Assembly: GCA_013214275.1 (NCBI GenBank)
Contig: JABSPP010000122.1
Coordinates: 1 to 5,745 of the forward strand
Direction: 5' to 3'
Source: Flavobacteriaceae bacterium
GTDB taxonomy: Bacteria > Bacteroidota > Bacteroidia > Flavobacteriales > Flavobacteriaceae
DNA length: 5,745 nucleotides
In this document: positions 1 through 5,745 of the stretch, one piece after another
How the letters are laid out: every line of letters starts with the position of its first letter
How positions within the stretch are numbered: position 1 is the first letter of the stretch
Notes under the pieces: model-generated
Seen by the model: the letters and a program-made list of their open reading frames with translations, nothing else
What the model was told of the DNA's origin: nothing
Database searches by the model: none
Position numbers and translations under genes: made by a program

Positions 1-1
1 T

Positions 2-904
2 GTACTCTTTTTAGGTGCTAAGCCAGGAAATACACCTGCTTTTTATAATTTTATGAATTATGCTGACTTCGGATTAGGCACTTGGCATCCAGAGGGAGGT
101 ATGTATAGTGTTGTTGAGGGGATGAAAAAGTTGGCAGAAGATCTTGGTGTTCACTTTACAACAGAAGCCATCGTTGAAAAAATACATGTCACTGAAAATA
201 AAGTTTCTGGAATACGTGTCAATGGGGAAGACTTTGATACAGATCTCATATTGTCTGGTGCCGACTACCATCACACCGAAACCTTGTTAGACAAAAAGTA
301 CCGTCAATATTCAGAATCTTACTGGAATAAGCGTACTTTCGCTCCCTCATCATTACTTTTTTATGTAGCATTTGACAAAAAAATTGAGCATGTTGAACAC
401 CATACACTTTTTTTTGATACTGATTTTGACGCCCATGCATATACGATCTATGATGATCCTAGCTGGCCAGAAAAACCGTTATTCTATGCTAGTTTTCCGA
501 GTATTACCGATCAAAAATTTGCACCAGAAGGAAAAGAGGCTGGTGTATTTTTAATTCCTCTTGCTCCTGCAATTGAAGACACAGAAGAAATCAGAGAACA
601 GTACTTTAATATTATTATCAATAGATTAGAGCAATTAACAAAGCAGAAAGTCAGAAAAAATATTATCTTTAGTGAGTCATTTTGTGTCAACGATTTTGTG
701 AAGGATTATAACTCTTACAAAGGGAATGCGTATGGCATGGCAAACACGCTATTGCAAACAGCCTTCTTAAGACCAAAAATTAAGAGCAAGAAAGTCAAGA
801 ATCTGTATTTTACAGGTCAGTTAACTGTACCAGGACCGGGAGTTCCCCCTTCATTAATATCGGGCAAAATAGCAACCGAGTTAATTCAAAAAACAAGAGT
901 ATAA
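2..904 (+). CDS. crtI: Phytoene desaturase CrtI (lycopene-forming), 5'-truncated by the window edge
   Basis: FAD-dependent desaturase expected to convert phytoene to lycopene at the inner membrane. The reading frame is open from base 2, so 300 residues are visible. The first ATG (base 53) is internal: the 17 codons before it encode family-typical sequence (LGAKPGNTPAFYNF), and the N-terminal FAD-binding Rossmann motif lies off the window. Full-length relatives are about 490 residues, so roughly 190 are missing. Visible hallmarks are GTWHPEGGMYSVVEGM (about residues 27-42 of the fragment), which is the substrate/FAD core segment of the family, and the C-terminal bacterial phytoene-dehydrogenase signature NLYFTGQLTVPGPGVPPSL (from base 800), followed by ISGKIATELI. 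It is clearly paralogous to the desaturase at 2303-3778. Position directly before phytoene synthase, with a 1-nt gap, fits CrtI rather than CrtD. Assignment by family resemblance is strong; the number of desaturation steps is inferred. Confidence 0.94.
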   Translation, partial: VLFLGAKPGNTPAFYNFMNYADFGLGTWHPEGGMYSVVEGMKKLAEDLGVHFTTEAIVEKIHVTENKVSGIRVNGEDFDTDLILSGADYHHTETLLDKKYRQYSESYWNKRTFAPSSLLFYVAFDKKIEHVEHHTLFFDTDFDAHAYTIYDDPSWPEKPLFYASFPSITDQKFAPEGKEAGVFLIPLAPAIEDTEEIREQYFNIIINRLEQLTKQKVRKNIIFSESFCVNDFVKDYNSYKGNAYGMANTLLQTAFLRPKIKSKKVKNLYFTGQLTVPGPGVPPSLISGKIATELIQKTRV

Positions 905-905
905 A

Positions 906-1748
906 ATGAAATATCTATTTGATCAAATAAGCTTCGAAACCAGCAGAAACGTGACTAAGAAGTACAGTACCTCGTTCTCTATGGCTGTAAAGATGCTGTC
1001 TCCAAGTATTAGATCAGCTATATACAGCATTTATGGTTTCGTGAGGTTTGCAGATGAAATCGTAGATACTTTTCACCAATATGACAAAGATCAGTTACTA
1101 AATGATTTTGAAAATGAATACGATAAAGCGCTTAAGCATGGTATCAGTCTAAATCCAATCCTAAACTCTTTTCAGCAAACAGTCAGAAAATACAATATTA
1201 CAGACGATATGGTTCGTGCATTTTTAAAAAGCATGAGAGCTGATCTCACAAAAAGTGTTTACCATACTCGTGAAGAGTATAAAGAATACATATACGGTTC
1301 TGCTGATGTTGTTGGTTTAATGTGCTTAAAAGTTTTTGTCAATGGTGATGAGGATAAATATAACGAGTTAAAAGAGGCAGCAATGAGACTTGGTTCTGCA
1401 TTTCAAAAGGTAAATTTCCTCAGAGACCTCAAAGATGATTATGAATTATTGAATCGCTCTTATTTTCCAAACGTTGATTTGAGTTCTTTAAACCCTAAGT
1501 CCAAAACAATCATCATAGATGAAATAGAAGACGACTTTAATTATGCTTTCAATCATGGAATACTAAAATTACCTGTGGAAGCAAAATTCGGAGTCTATAT
1601 GGCATTTAGGTATTATCGCAGATTGCTAAAAAAATTAAATAGAGTACCTTCCTCACAAATCATTAACACTAGAGTTAGAATTTCTAATCCTATGAAAATA
1701 AATCTATTAGCAAGAAGCTATGTGAAATATAAACTAAATATGATTTAA
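906..1748 (+). CDS. crtB: Phytoene synthase CrtB
   Basis: Squalene/phytoene synthase-family enzyme (280 aa, normal for bacterial CrtB) that condenses two geranylgeranyl diphosphates head-to-head to phytoene, the committed step of the pathway. Both Mg-diphosphate-binding aspartate motifs are present: DEIVD at residues 50-54 (in YGFVRFADEIVDTF) and DLKDD at 174-178. The latter sits inside the second family signature LGSAFQKVNFLRDL (162-175). The first signature region, YGSADVVGLMCLKVF, is at 130-144. The start ATG lies 1 nt after the crtI stop, with only a weak A-rich leader, so translation is probably coupled to crtI. The gene end overlaps the next start by one base (TAATG). No disruption is seen. 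A squalene synthase is the main alternative in this fold, but flanking crtI and crtZ make phytoene synthase much more likely. Confidence 0.96.
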   Translation: MKYLFDQISFETSRNVTKKYSTSFSMAVKMLSPSIRSAIYSIYGFVRFADEIVDTFHQYDKDQLLNDFENEYDKALKHGISLNPILNSFQQTVRKYNITDDMVRAFLKSMRADLTKSVYHTREEYKEYIYGSADVVGLMCLKVFVNGDEDKYNELKEAAMRLGSAFQKVNFLRDLKDDYELLNRSYFPNVDLSSLNPKSKTIIIDEIEDDFNYAFNHGILKLPVEAKFGVYMAFRYYRRLLKKLNRVPSSQIINTRVRISNPMKINLLARSYVKYKLNMI

Positions 1749-2203
1749 TGATCTATTTAGTATTCACTACCATCATTTCTTTTATTGTAATGGAAGGGCT
1801 TACTTGGTGTACACACAAGTTCGTGATGCACGGTTTTTTATGGTACTTACATGAAGATCATCACCAACCTAAATACCAACATCTCTTTGAAAAAAACGAC
1901 TTATTTTTTGTCATTTTTGCCCTGCCCAGCTCATTGTCAATTTATTTTGGATTAGAACAACAGCAACTCCATTTAGCAGCGATCGGGTTTGGTATTTTAC
2001 TCTATGGAATTGCCTATTTTTTAGTTCACGATGTATTAATTCATCAACGATTTAAGTGGTTTAAGCATACAAAAAACAGGTACCTGATTGGATTGAGAAA
2101 AGCACATAAAATTCATCATAAGAAATTAGGTAAACATGACGGTGAGTGTTTTGGAATGCTGTTTGTTCCATTTAAATATTTCAAAAAACCCAAACTTTCA
2201 TAA
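1748..2203 (+). CDS. crtZ: Beta-carotene 3-hydroxylase CrtZ
   Basis: Non-heme di-iron membrane hydroxylase of the fatty-acid hydroxylase superfamily, expected to add the C-3 hydroxyl to beta-ionone rings (beta-carotene to zeaxanthin, or the single ring of gamma-carotene-type intermediates). All four histidine clusters are visible: HKFVMH (23-28), HEDHH (35-39), HDVLIH (94-99) and HKIHH (120-124), in the order HX4H, HX2HH, HX4H, HX2HH expected of CrtZ. Hydrophobic segments at about 3-20, 52-67 and 76-94 would anchor it in the inner membrane with the histidines facing the cytoplasm. Length (151 aa) is typical of the short bacterial form. Its ATG shares one base with the crtB stop codon (TAATG), a configuration for translational coupling, so crtI-crtB-crtZ is most likely one transcript. 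The end is followed by a 99-nt gap, the largest in the cluster. Confidence 0.95.
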   Translation: MIYLVFTTIISFIVMEGLTWCTHKFVMHGFLWYLHEDHHQPKYQHLFEKNDLFFVIFALPSSLSIYFGLEQQQLHLAAIGFGILLYGIAYFLVHDVLIHQRFKWFKHTKNRYLIGLRKAHKIHHKKLGKHDGECFGMLFVPFKYFKKPKLS

Positions 2204-2302
2204 AACCTCATAAATCCCTTACAAGGGAATAGGTTCATTAAAAATCAATACCTTAACAAAGGAAAATATTCAAATATCTAATCTTAGCATCAACTCAAGC
2301 GT
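2204..2302. other. Intergenic gap between crtZ and crtD
   Basis: This 99-nt AT-rich stretch is the longest non-coding interval in the cluster. It holds a short perfect inverted repeat (2215-2228) and an AAAGGA (2258-2263) that is about 40 nt upstream of the crtD start, too far to serve it as a ribosome site. I looked for the Bacteroidetes vegetative promoter pattern (TTTG near -33, TAnnTTTG near -7). The nearest sequence is TACCTTAA at 2249-2256, which lacks both the terminal TTTG and a partner -33 box, so no promoter is called. In-frame stop TAG at 2285-2287 bounds the crtD frame. The gap could separate two transcription units or be an untranslated spacer in one operon. Confidence 0.6.
2215..2228. 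repeat. Small hairpin after crtZ (TCCCTT/AAGGGA)
   Basis: TCCCTT (2215-2220) and AAGGGA (2223-2228) are perfect reverse complements, folding as a 5-bp stem with a TACA loop. It begins 11 nt after the crtZ stop. It is not followed by a T-run on either strand, so it is not a standard intrinsic terminator. It could be an mRNA 3'-end or processing/stability element, or simply chance. The inverted repeat is directly visible; any function is speculative. Confidence 0.3.
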
Positions 2303-3778
2303 GTGAAAGTTAAAGCAATAGTTATCGGTTCTGGAATTGCTGGTTTGGCGTCTGCTATCCGTTTGAGGACCGTGGGAATTGATGTTGATGTTTTTGAAAT
2401 GAATTCTTATCCTGGAGGCAAGCTCACAGCATTCTCAAAACATGGATACCGGTTTGACATGGGACCATCGCTTTTTACCATGCCACAATTTGTAGAAGAG
2501 CTATTTACAGTCTCTGGTAAGAAAATGGCAGATTATTTCTCGTACCACAAAAAAGAAATCATTTGTCATTATTTTTATGAAGACGGAACTCTATTCAGGG
2601 CTCATGCAGACCAAGACGTATTTGCAGAAGACGCTGCAAAAGTTTTTGACACAAAAAAAGAGGTGATCAAAAAGTATCTCGAGAAAAGTGAGAAGAAGTA
2701 CGACATTACTTCGCCTCTGTTTCTAGAGAAGTCTTTAAGTAAAATGTCAACTTATTTTTCCATGGGAACCTTAAAAGCAATCATGCTGATGAGTTCGCTA
2801 GATATTAATATGAGTTTACATGACCTGAACCTGTCAGAATTTTCAGATAAGAGGCTTGTTCAACTATTCGATAGGTATGCTACCTACAATGGCTCTAGTC
2901 CTTACAAGACGCCCGGAATCATGTCTATGATTCCTCATTTGGAACAGTATTATGGCACCTACTTTCCCGATGGAGGAATGCATACAATCACAAAAAGTCT
3001 GTATCAATTGGCAAAGGATCTAGGAGTGAACTTTCATTTTAACACCAAAGTAGAGAAAATATTGGTTAAGAATAGAAAAGCTATAGGAATAAAAACAAAA
3101 AAATCAGACATCTTAGCTAACTATATCATCTCCAATTCCGATATTGTTCCAACCTACAGAAATCTCTTATCAGATCAGAAAGCACCTGAGAAAATATTAA
3201 AACAACCAAGATCTAGCTCTGCATTGATTTTCTATTGGGGAATTACTAAAGAATTTCCAGAATTAAATCTCCACAATATTTTCTTTTCTAGAAGTTATCG
3301 GAAAGAATTTGACGCTATTTTCAATCAAAATACTGTTTTTGACGATCCCACCATTTATGTTAATATTACCTCAAAAGAAGCAGCAGGAGATGCTCCAGTA
3401 AACTGTGAAAACTGGTTTGTCATGATCAACACTCCGAGTAATACAGGACAAGACTGGGATGAAATAGTGAAACGAAGTCGAGAAAATATCCAAAAAAAGC
3501 TCTCTAGGCTGTTGGGACAAAATATTGCTGATTTTATTGCTTTTGAATCTGTTATGGATCCTAGGGGTATAGAGAATAATACAAATTCATATCAAGGAGC
3601 ACTTTACGGTGCAGCTAGTAATAACAAATTTTCAGCGTTTCTAAGACATCCAAACTTTACACAAAAAATATCAAATTTATACTTCTGTGGGGGTAGCGTT
3701 CACCCTGGAGGAGGAATTCCCCTGTGTTTATTATCAGGAAAAATAGTGTCAGAACTCATTACAAAAAAAGTGATATGA
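2303..3778 (+). CDS. crtD: Carotenoid 3,4-desaturase CrtD (1'-hydroxycarotenoid 3',4'-desaturase type)
   Basis: Second CrtI-superfamily FAD enzyme of the cluster (491 aa, full length), expected to introduce the C-3',4' double bond next to a 1'-hydroxylated psi end. The N-terminal dinucleotide motif GSGIAG is at 9-14, with acidic residue E32 after the second strand and the PGGK segment at 37-40. The GTWHPEGGMY-like core appears as GTYFPDGGMHTITKSL, and the C-terminal signature NLYFCGGSVHPGGGIP (458-473) is followed by LSGKIVSELI. FCGGSVHPGGG differs from the FTGQLTVPGPG of the upstream CrtI and is the form I associate with CrtD/methoxyneurosporene-dehydrogenase-like proteins. The start is GTG: an in-frame TAG lies only 15 nt upstream with no ATG between, and the first in-frame ATG downstream (residue 34) would delete the FAD motif. 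Overlap with the next gene (ATGA) links it to the 1',2'-hydratase that would make its substrate. Family call is firm; exact substrate is inferred from neighbours. Confidence 0.88.
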   Translation: MKVKAIVIGSGIAGLASAIRLRTVGIDVDVFEMNSYPGGKLTAFSKHGYRFDMGPSLFTMPQFVEELFTVSGKKMADYFSYHKKEIICHYFYEDGTLFRAHADQDVFAEDAAKVFDTKKEVIKKYLEKSEKKYDITSPLFLEKSLSKMSTYFSMGTLKAIMLMSSLDINMSLHDLNLSEFSDKRLVQLFDRYATYNGSSPYKTPGIMSMIPHLEQYYGTYFPDGGMHTITKSLYQLAKDLGVNFHFNTKVEKILVKNRKAIGIKTKKSDILANYIISNSDIVPTYRNLLSDQKAPEKILKQPRSSSALIFYWGITKEFPELNLHNIFFSRSYRKEFDAIFNQNTVFDDPTIYVNITSKEAAGDAPVNCENWFVMINTPSNTGQDWDEIVKRSRENIQKKLSRLLGQNIADFIAFESVMDPRGIENNTNSYQGALYGAASNNKFSAFLRHPNFTQKISNLYFCGGSVHPGGGIPLCLLSGKIVSELITKKVI

Positions 3779-4404
3779 CCGTAAAGTTTAAATTAGCATT
3801 CTCCATTTTCCTTATTTGGCTTTTTAATATTTCTGGTATTTTTGGAATACTCTCCGAAGAATCCGAGTGGTTTTTGGCGATGACTCCTCTAAATCTATTT
3901 TTATATCTAGTCTTTATCACTTGGAATTTAAAGGATTTTAAGCGGTCCTATGTTCATGTCTTTGTAATATTATTTCTTATTGGCTTTGTAACAGAATTTC
4001 TAGGAGTAAATTACGGATATATCTTTGGTAATTATGCCTACGGTTCAAACTTAGGCTATAAAATTGGAGGTGTCACTGTAATGATTTGTGTCAATTGGGT
4101 GATTCTTACTATCACTACTGCCGATGTAAGTTCTTATATTCATAAAAATATCTGGATTCGTTCCCTAGTAGGTGCTTTTTTGATGACCTTACTTGACGTA
4201 GTCATAGAAGTCTCTGCGCCACGATTTGACTTCTGGGAATTTGAAGGTGGAAGCGTTCCCATTCAAAACTACACTGGCTGGTACGCAGTTTCTTTACTTG
4301 CCCACTATGTATATCAGAAAAACAAGGTAAATACAGACCAAAGAGTAAGCATCCAAATCCTTATTGCAGTAAGTATTTTCTTTACAGCGTTTTTATTTTT
4401 TTAA
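3775..4404 (+). CDS. cruF: Carotenoid 1',2'-hydratase, CruF type (carotenoid biosynthesis protein family, PF04240)
   Basis: Integral membrane protein of 209 aa expected to hydrate the terminal psi-end double bond of lycopene or gamma-carotene, giving a 1'-hydroxyl group. Family-typical stretches are TEFLGVNYGYIFGNYAYG (73-90), CVNWVIL (105-111), LDVVIEVSAPRFDFWEF (140-156) and VPIQNYTGWYAVS (161-173); their conserved E74, D141, E145 and W169 are candidates for functional residues. Hydrophobic segments at roughly 5-26, 38-50, 60-77, 99-116, 128-147, 166-181 and 192-209 suggest six to seven membrane helices. I chose ATG at 3775, which overlaps the crtD TGA as ATGA. A longer frame from GTG at 3724 would add 17 mostly polar and basic residues wholly inside crtD and does not look like part of the protein. 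It is shorter than cyanobacterial and Deinococcus CruF. The pairing with crtD supports the role; biochemical activity is inferred from family membership. Confidence 0.85.
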   Translation: MTVKFKLAFSIFLIWLFNISGIFGILSEESEWFLAMTPLNLFLYLVFITWNLKDFKRSYVHVFVILFLIGFVTEFLGVNYGYIFGNYAYGSNLGYKIGGVTVMICVNWVILTITTADVSSYIHKNIWIRSLVGAFLMTLLDVVIEVSAPRFDFWEFEGGSVPIQNYTGWYAVSLLAHYVYQKNKVNTDQRVSIQILIAVSIFFTAFLFF

Positions 4405-4487
4405 AACAGTGAGAAAATTGATCCATCAAATAGCAAAAAAAACCATAACAACTAGTAGTTAAATCAGTAACATATTCCAATCATTCA
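4405..4487. other. Intergenic gap between cruF and crtY
   Basis: This 83-nt A-rich spacer contains a short inverted repeat, AACTA-G-TAGTT, at 4450-4460, about 28 nt before the crtY start. There is no TAnnTTTG/TTTG promoter pair that I can support and no GC-rich stem with a T-run. The crtY frame is closed by TAG at 4456-4458, with no alternative start before ATG 4488. It could carry a weak promoter for crtY or be a plain operon spacer. Confidence 0.5.
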
Positions 4488-5627
4488 ATGAATCCTTTTA
4501 ACTACATATTCACAGGAGGTGGAGCTTCGGCACTCATCTTGGCTTACAGGATGATACACGATCCGTTTTTTAATGATAAGTCGATTTTAATGATTGAAAG
4601 TTCAGAGAAAAATACCAATGATAGAACTTGGTGCTTTTGGGAAAAGGGAAAGGGAGAGTGGGATGATATTCTAGAAAAATCGTGGGATAAAGTCTCCTTT
4701 AAAAGTAACGTCTACTCAGAGAATCTGTCTACTGCTCCCTACAGCTATAAAATGATAAGGAGCTCAAGATTGTATCGTACAGTTTTAGATCAACTTAGAG
4801 AAAGGAAGAATATCACTATACTCAACGATCAAGTCATAGACATTAAACAGGACAAGTTAGGAGCAACTGTACATACTCTAAATGGTACCTATCAAACAGA
4901 GAAAGTTATAAACAGTATTCCTTTCGATCAACACTATAAATTGCAACAAAAATTTCCTCTTCTGCAACAGCACTTCTTAGGATGGTTCATAGAAACAAAA
5001 GAGGCCTGTTTTGATGATTCCCAGCCTACTTTAATGGATTTTACAGTAGCTCAAAAAGACCACACCCGTTTTATGTACATACTCCCAGAATCTCCAAACA
5101 GAGCATTGTTGGAATACACCCTTTTTTCTAAAACACTACTAACAAATGAAGAATATGAAACTGAAATTAAGAACTATCTAGCAAAAAAAGGAATTACCAA
5201 CTATACTATTACAGAAAAAGAACAAGGTGTCATTCCCATGACAGCCTATCAATTCTGGAAACACAATTCAGAACATCTCATCAACATAGGAACAGCGGGA
5301 GGCTGGTCTAAGGCAAGCACAGGATACACCTTTATGAATATCACCAAAAGAACCAGGGATTTAACGGAATTTTTAAAAACAGAAAAATCATTCAAGAAAT
5401 TTCATAAAACAAAAAAATTCTGGTTTTATGACCTACTGTTATTGGATGTTTTGTCTAAGTATAATCATTTTGGTGCTCAGATATTTGGTTTGCTGTTTAA
5501 AAGGAATTCCATTCAACAGATCTTCAAATTTTTGGATGAAGAAACCAACTTTAGAGAAGATATTAAAATTATGATTGGTATGCCTCCATTAAAATTCATG
5601 CGTGCATTGATAAAAAGGCTTTTTTAG
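4488..5627 (+). CDS. crtY: Lycopene beta-cyclase CrtY
   Basis: FAD/NAD(P)H-dependent lycopene cyclase (379 aa, the usual size for the family), forming beta-ionone rings at the membrane surface. The N-terminal nucleotide-binding loop YIFTGGGASALILAYRM (6-22) has alanine (A15) in place of the last glycine of GxGxxG. Further cyclase hallmarks follow in order: DRTWCFWE (45-52), FLGWF (163-167), LMDFTV (182-187), LLEYTLFS (207-214, E209 being a candidate for the conserved acidic catalytic residue), GVIPMT (247-252) and NIGTAGGWSKASTGYTFMN (266-284). The C-terminal segment with DLLLLDVL and the KRNS..Q..KFLDEETN pattern is also family-typical. ATG 4488 puts the FAD motif at the expected distance from the N-terminus; no Shine-Dalgarno is visible. 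In a cluster with cruF and crtD this enzyme may act on only one lycopene end, giving gamma-carotene-type products, but sequence alone does not show mono- versus dicyclic specificity. Confidence 0.93.
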   Translation: MNPFNYIFTGGGASALILAYRMIHDPFFNDKSILMIESSEKNTNDRTWCFWEKGKGEWDDILEKSWDKVSFKSNVYSENLSTAPYSYKMIRSSRLYRTVLDQLRERKNITILNDQVIDIKQDKLGATVHTLNGTYQTEKVINSIPFDQHYKLQQKFPLLQQHFLGWFIETKEACFDDSQPTLMDFTVAQKDHTRFMYILPESPNRALLEYTLFSKTLLTNEEYETEIKNYLAKKGITNYTITEKEQGVIPMTAYQFWKHNSEHLINIGTAGGWSKASTGYTFMNITKRTRDLTEFLKTEKSFKKFHKTKKFWFYDLLLLDVLSKYNHFGAQIFGLLFKRNSIQQIFKFLDEETNFREDIKIMIGMPPLKFMRALIKRLF

Positions 5628-5650
5628 ATCCCTTTACAATACATCAAAAA

Positions 5651-5743
5651 TTAGTTCATTTTTTCAAAGAAAGTCATTTCGTACTCTGGTAAAAGCTTAG
5701 GATTTGTCATTTTAATAATATCTTTCAAAACCAAATCTGGTCG
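5651..5743 (-). CDS. C-terminal 30 codons of a convergent gene, possibly an ABC-type periplasmic substrate-binding protein
   Basis: On the minus strand, one frame is open from the window edge (base 5743) to TAA at 5653-5651, while the other two minus frames stop near the edge. The 30 residues begin RPDLVLKDIIKMTNPKLLPE and continue YEMTFFEKMN. The pattern RPDL-(hydrophobic)-KD-(I/L)I...P.LLP.(Y/H)E is one I recall from the extreme C-terminus of TroA/BtuF-like binding proteins of iron-siderophore or cobalamin ABC transporters, where the last helix is followed by a short tail. The stop is 23 nt from the crtY stop in tail-to-tail orientation, so it marks the right border of the carotenoid cluster. 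That it is coding is fairly likely; the product is a tentative recollection from a short fragment. Most of the gene lies outside the window. Confidence 0.5.
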   Translation of the reverse strand, partial: RPDLVLKDIIKMTNPKLLPEYEMTFFEKMN

Positions 5744-5745
5744 AG

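Noticed and set aside
74..440. Minus-strand open frames of 64-66 codons (74-274 and 246-440)
   Set aside because: They lie wholly inside the crtI coding region on the opposite strand, overlap each other, and encode no recognisable protein.
372..554. Plus-strand 60-codon frame within crtI
   Set aside because: It is an out-of-frame shadow of a strongly supported gene, with no family resemblance.
2249..2256. TACCTTAA as a Bacteroidetes -7 promoter element for crtD
   Set aside because: It matches only TAnnTT, lacks the closing TTTG form, and has no TTTG at the required distance upstream.
2258..2263. AAAGGA as a ribosome binding site for crtD
   Set aside because: It is about 40 nt from the GTG start, far beyond working spacing, and no small frame with a plausible start follows it.
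5611..5626. Possible terminator TAAAAA-GGCT-TTTTTA at the crtY end
   Set aside because: The 6-bp stem is entirely A-T, overlaps the crtY stop codon, and the T-run forms the stem itself rather than following it. It is too weak to call as an intrinsic terminator.
1..5745. Mobile elements, CRISPR repeats, tRNA/rRNA genes, toxin-antitoxin or defence genes
   Set aside because: I saw no direct-repeat array, terminal inverted repeats, transposase motifs or RNA-gene-like sequence. Coding density is about 95 percent and nearly all of it is explained by carotenoid genes.

Overview
The window is one compact carotenoid-biosynthesis gene cluster from a low-GC bacterium, almost certainly a member of the Bacteroidetes, most likely a (marine) Flavobacteriia. 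Three things point there: the protein sequences look like flavobacterial CrtI, CrtB, CrtZ, CrtD, CruF and CrtY; the base composition is AT-rich; and none of the starts has a clear Shine-Dalgarno sequence, which is usual in that phylum. The genus cannot be named from the sequence alone.

Layout: all six cluster genes lie on the + strand. The window opens inside crtI (phytoene desaturase, 3' 300 codons, 2-904). It is followed almost without spacing by crtB (phytoene synthase, 906-1748) and crtZ (beta-carotene hydroxylase, 1748-2203, overlapping crtB by 1 nt). After a 99-nt gap with a small hairpin comes crtD (carotenoid 3,4-desaturase, GTG start, 2303-3778). crtD overlaps by 4 nt (ATGA) the gene for a CruF-type carotenoid 1',2'-hydratase (3775-4404). 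A further 83-nt gap precedes crtY (lycopene beta-cyclase, 4488-5627). A convergent minus-strand gene enters from the right edge; only its last 30 codons are present (5651-5743), and they resemble the C-terminus of an ABC-type periplasmic substrate-binding protein.

How the genes work together: CrtB condenses two GGPP to phytoene and CrtI desaturates it to lycopene. CrtY cyclises one or both ends to beta rings and CrtZ hydroxylates the ring at C-3. CruF hydrates the open psi end to a 1'-hydroxyl group and CrtD then introduces the 3',4' double bond. A set with both ring-forming (CrtY, CrtZ) and psi-end-modifying (CruF, CrtD) enzymes predicts a monocyclic carotenoid of the saproxanthin type, with zeaxanthin as a possible second product. 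Myxol would need a further 2'-hydroxylase that is not in the window. The GGPP synthase (crtE), ketolases and glycosyl or acyl transferases are also not seen here.

I found no RNA gene, mobile element, CRISPR array or clear undescribed system. This is a well-formed biosynthetic cluster, and the findings are refinements: start choices, operon structure, pathway prediction and an unplaced neighbour.
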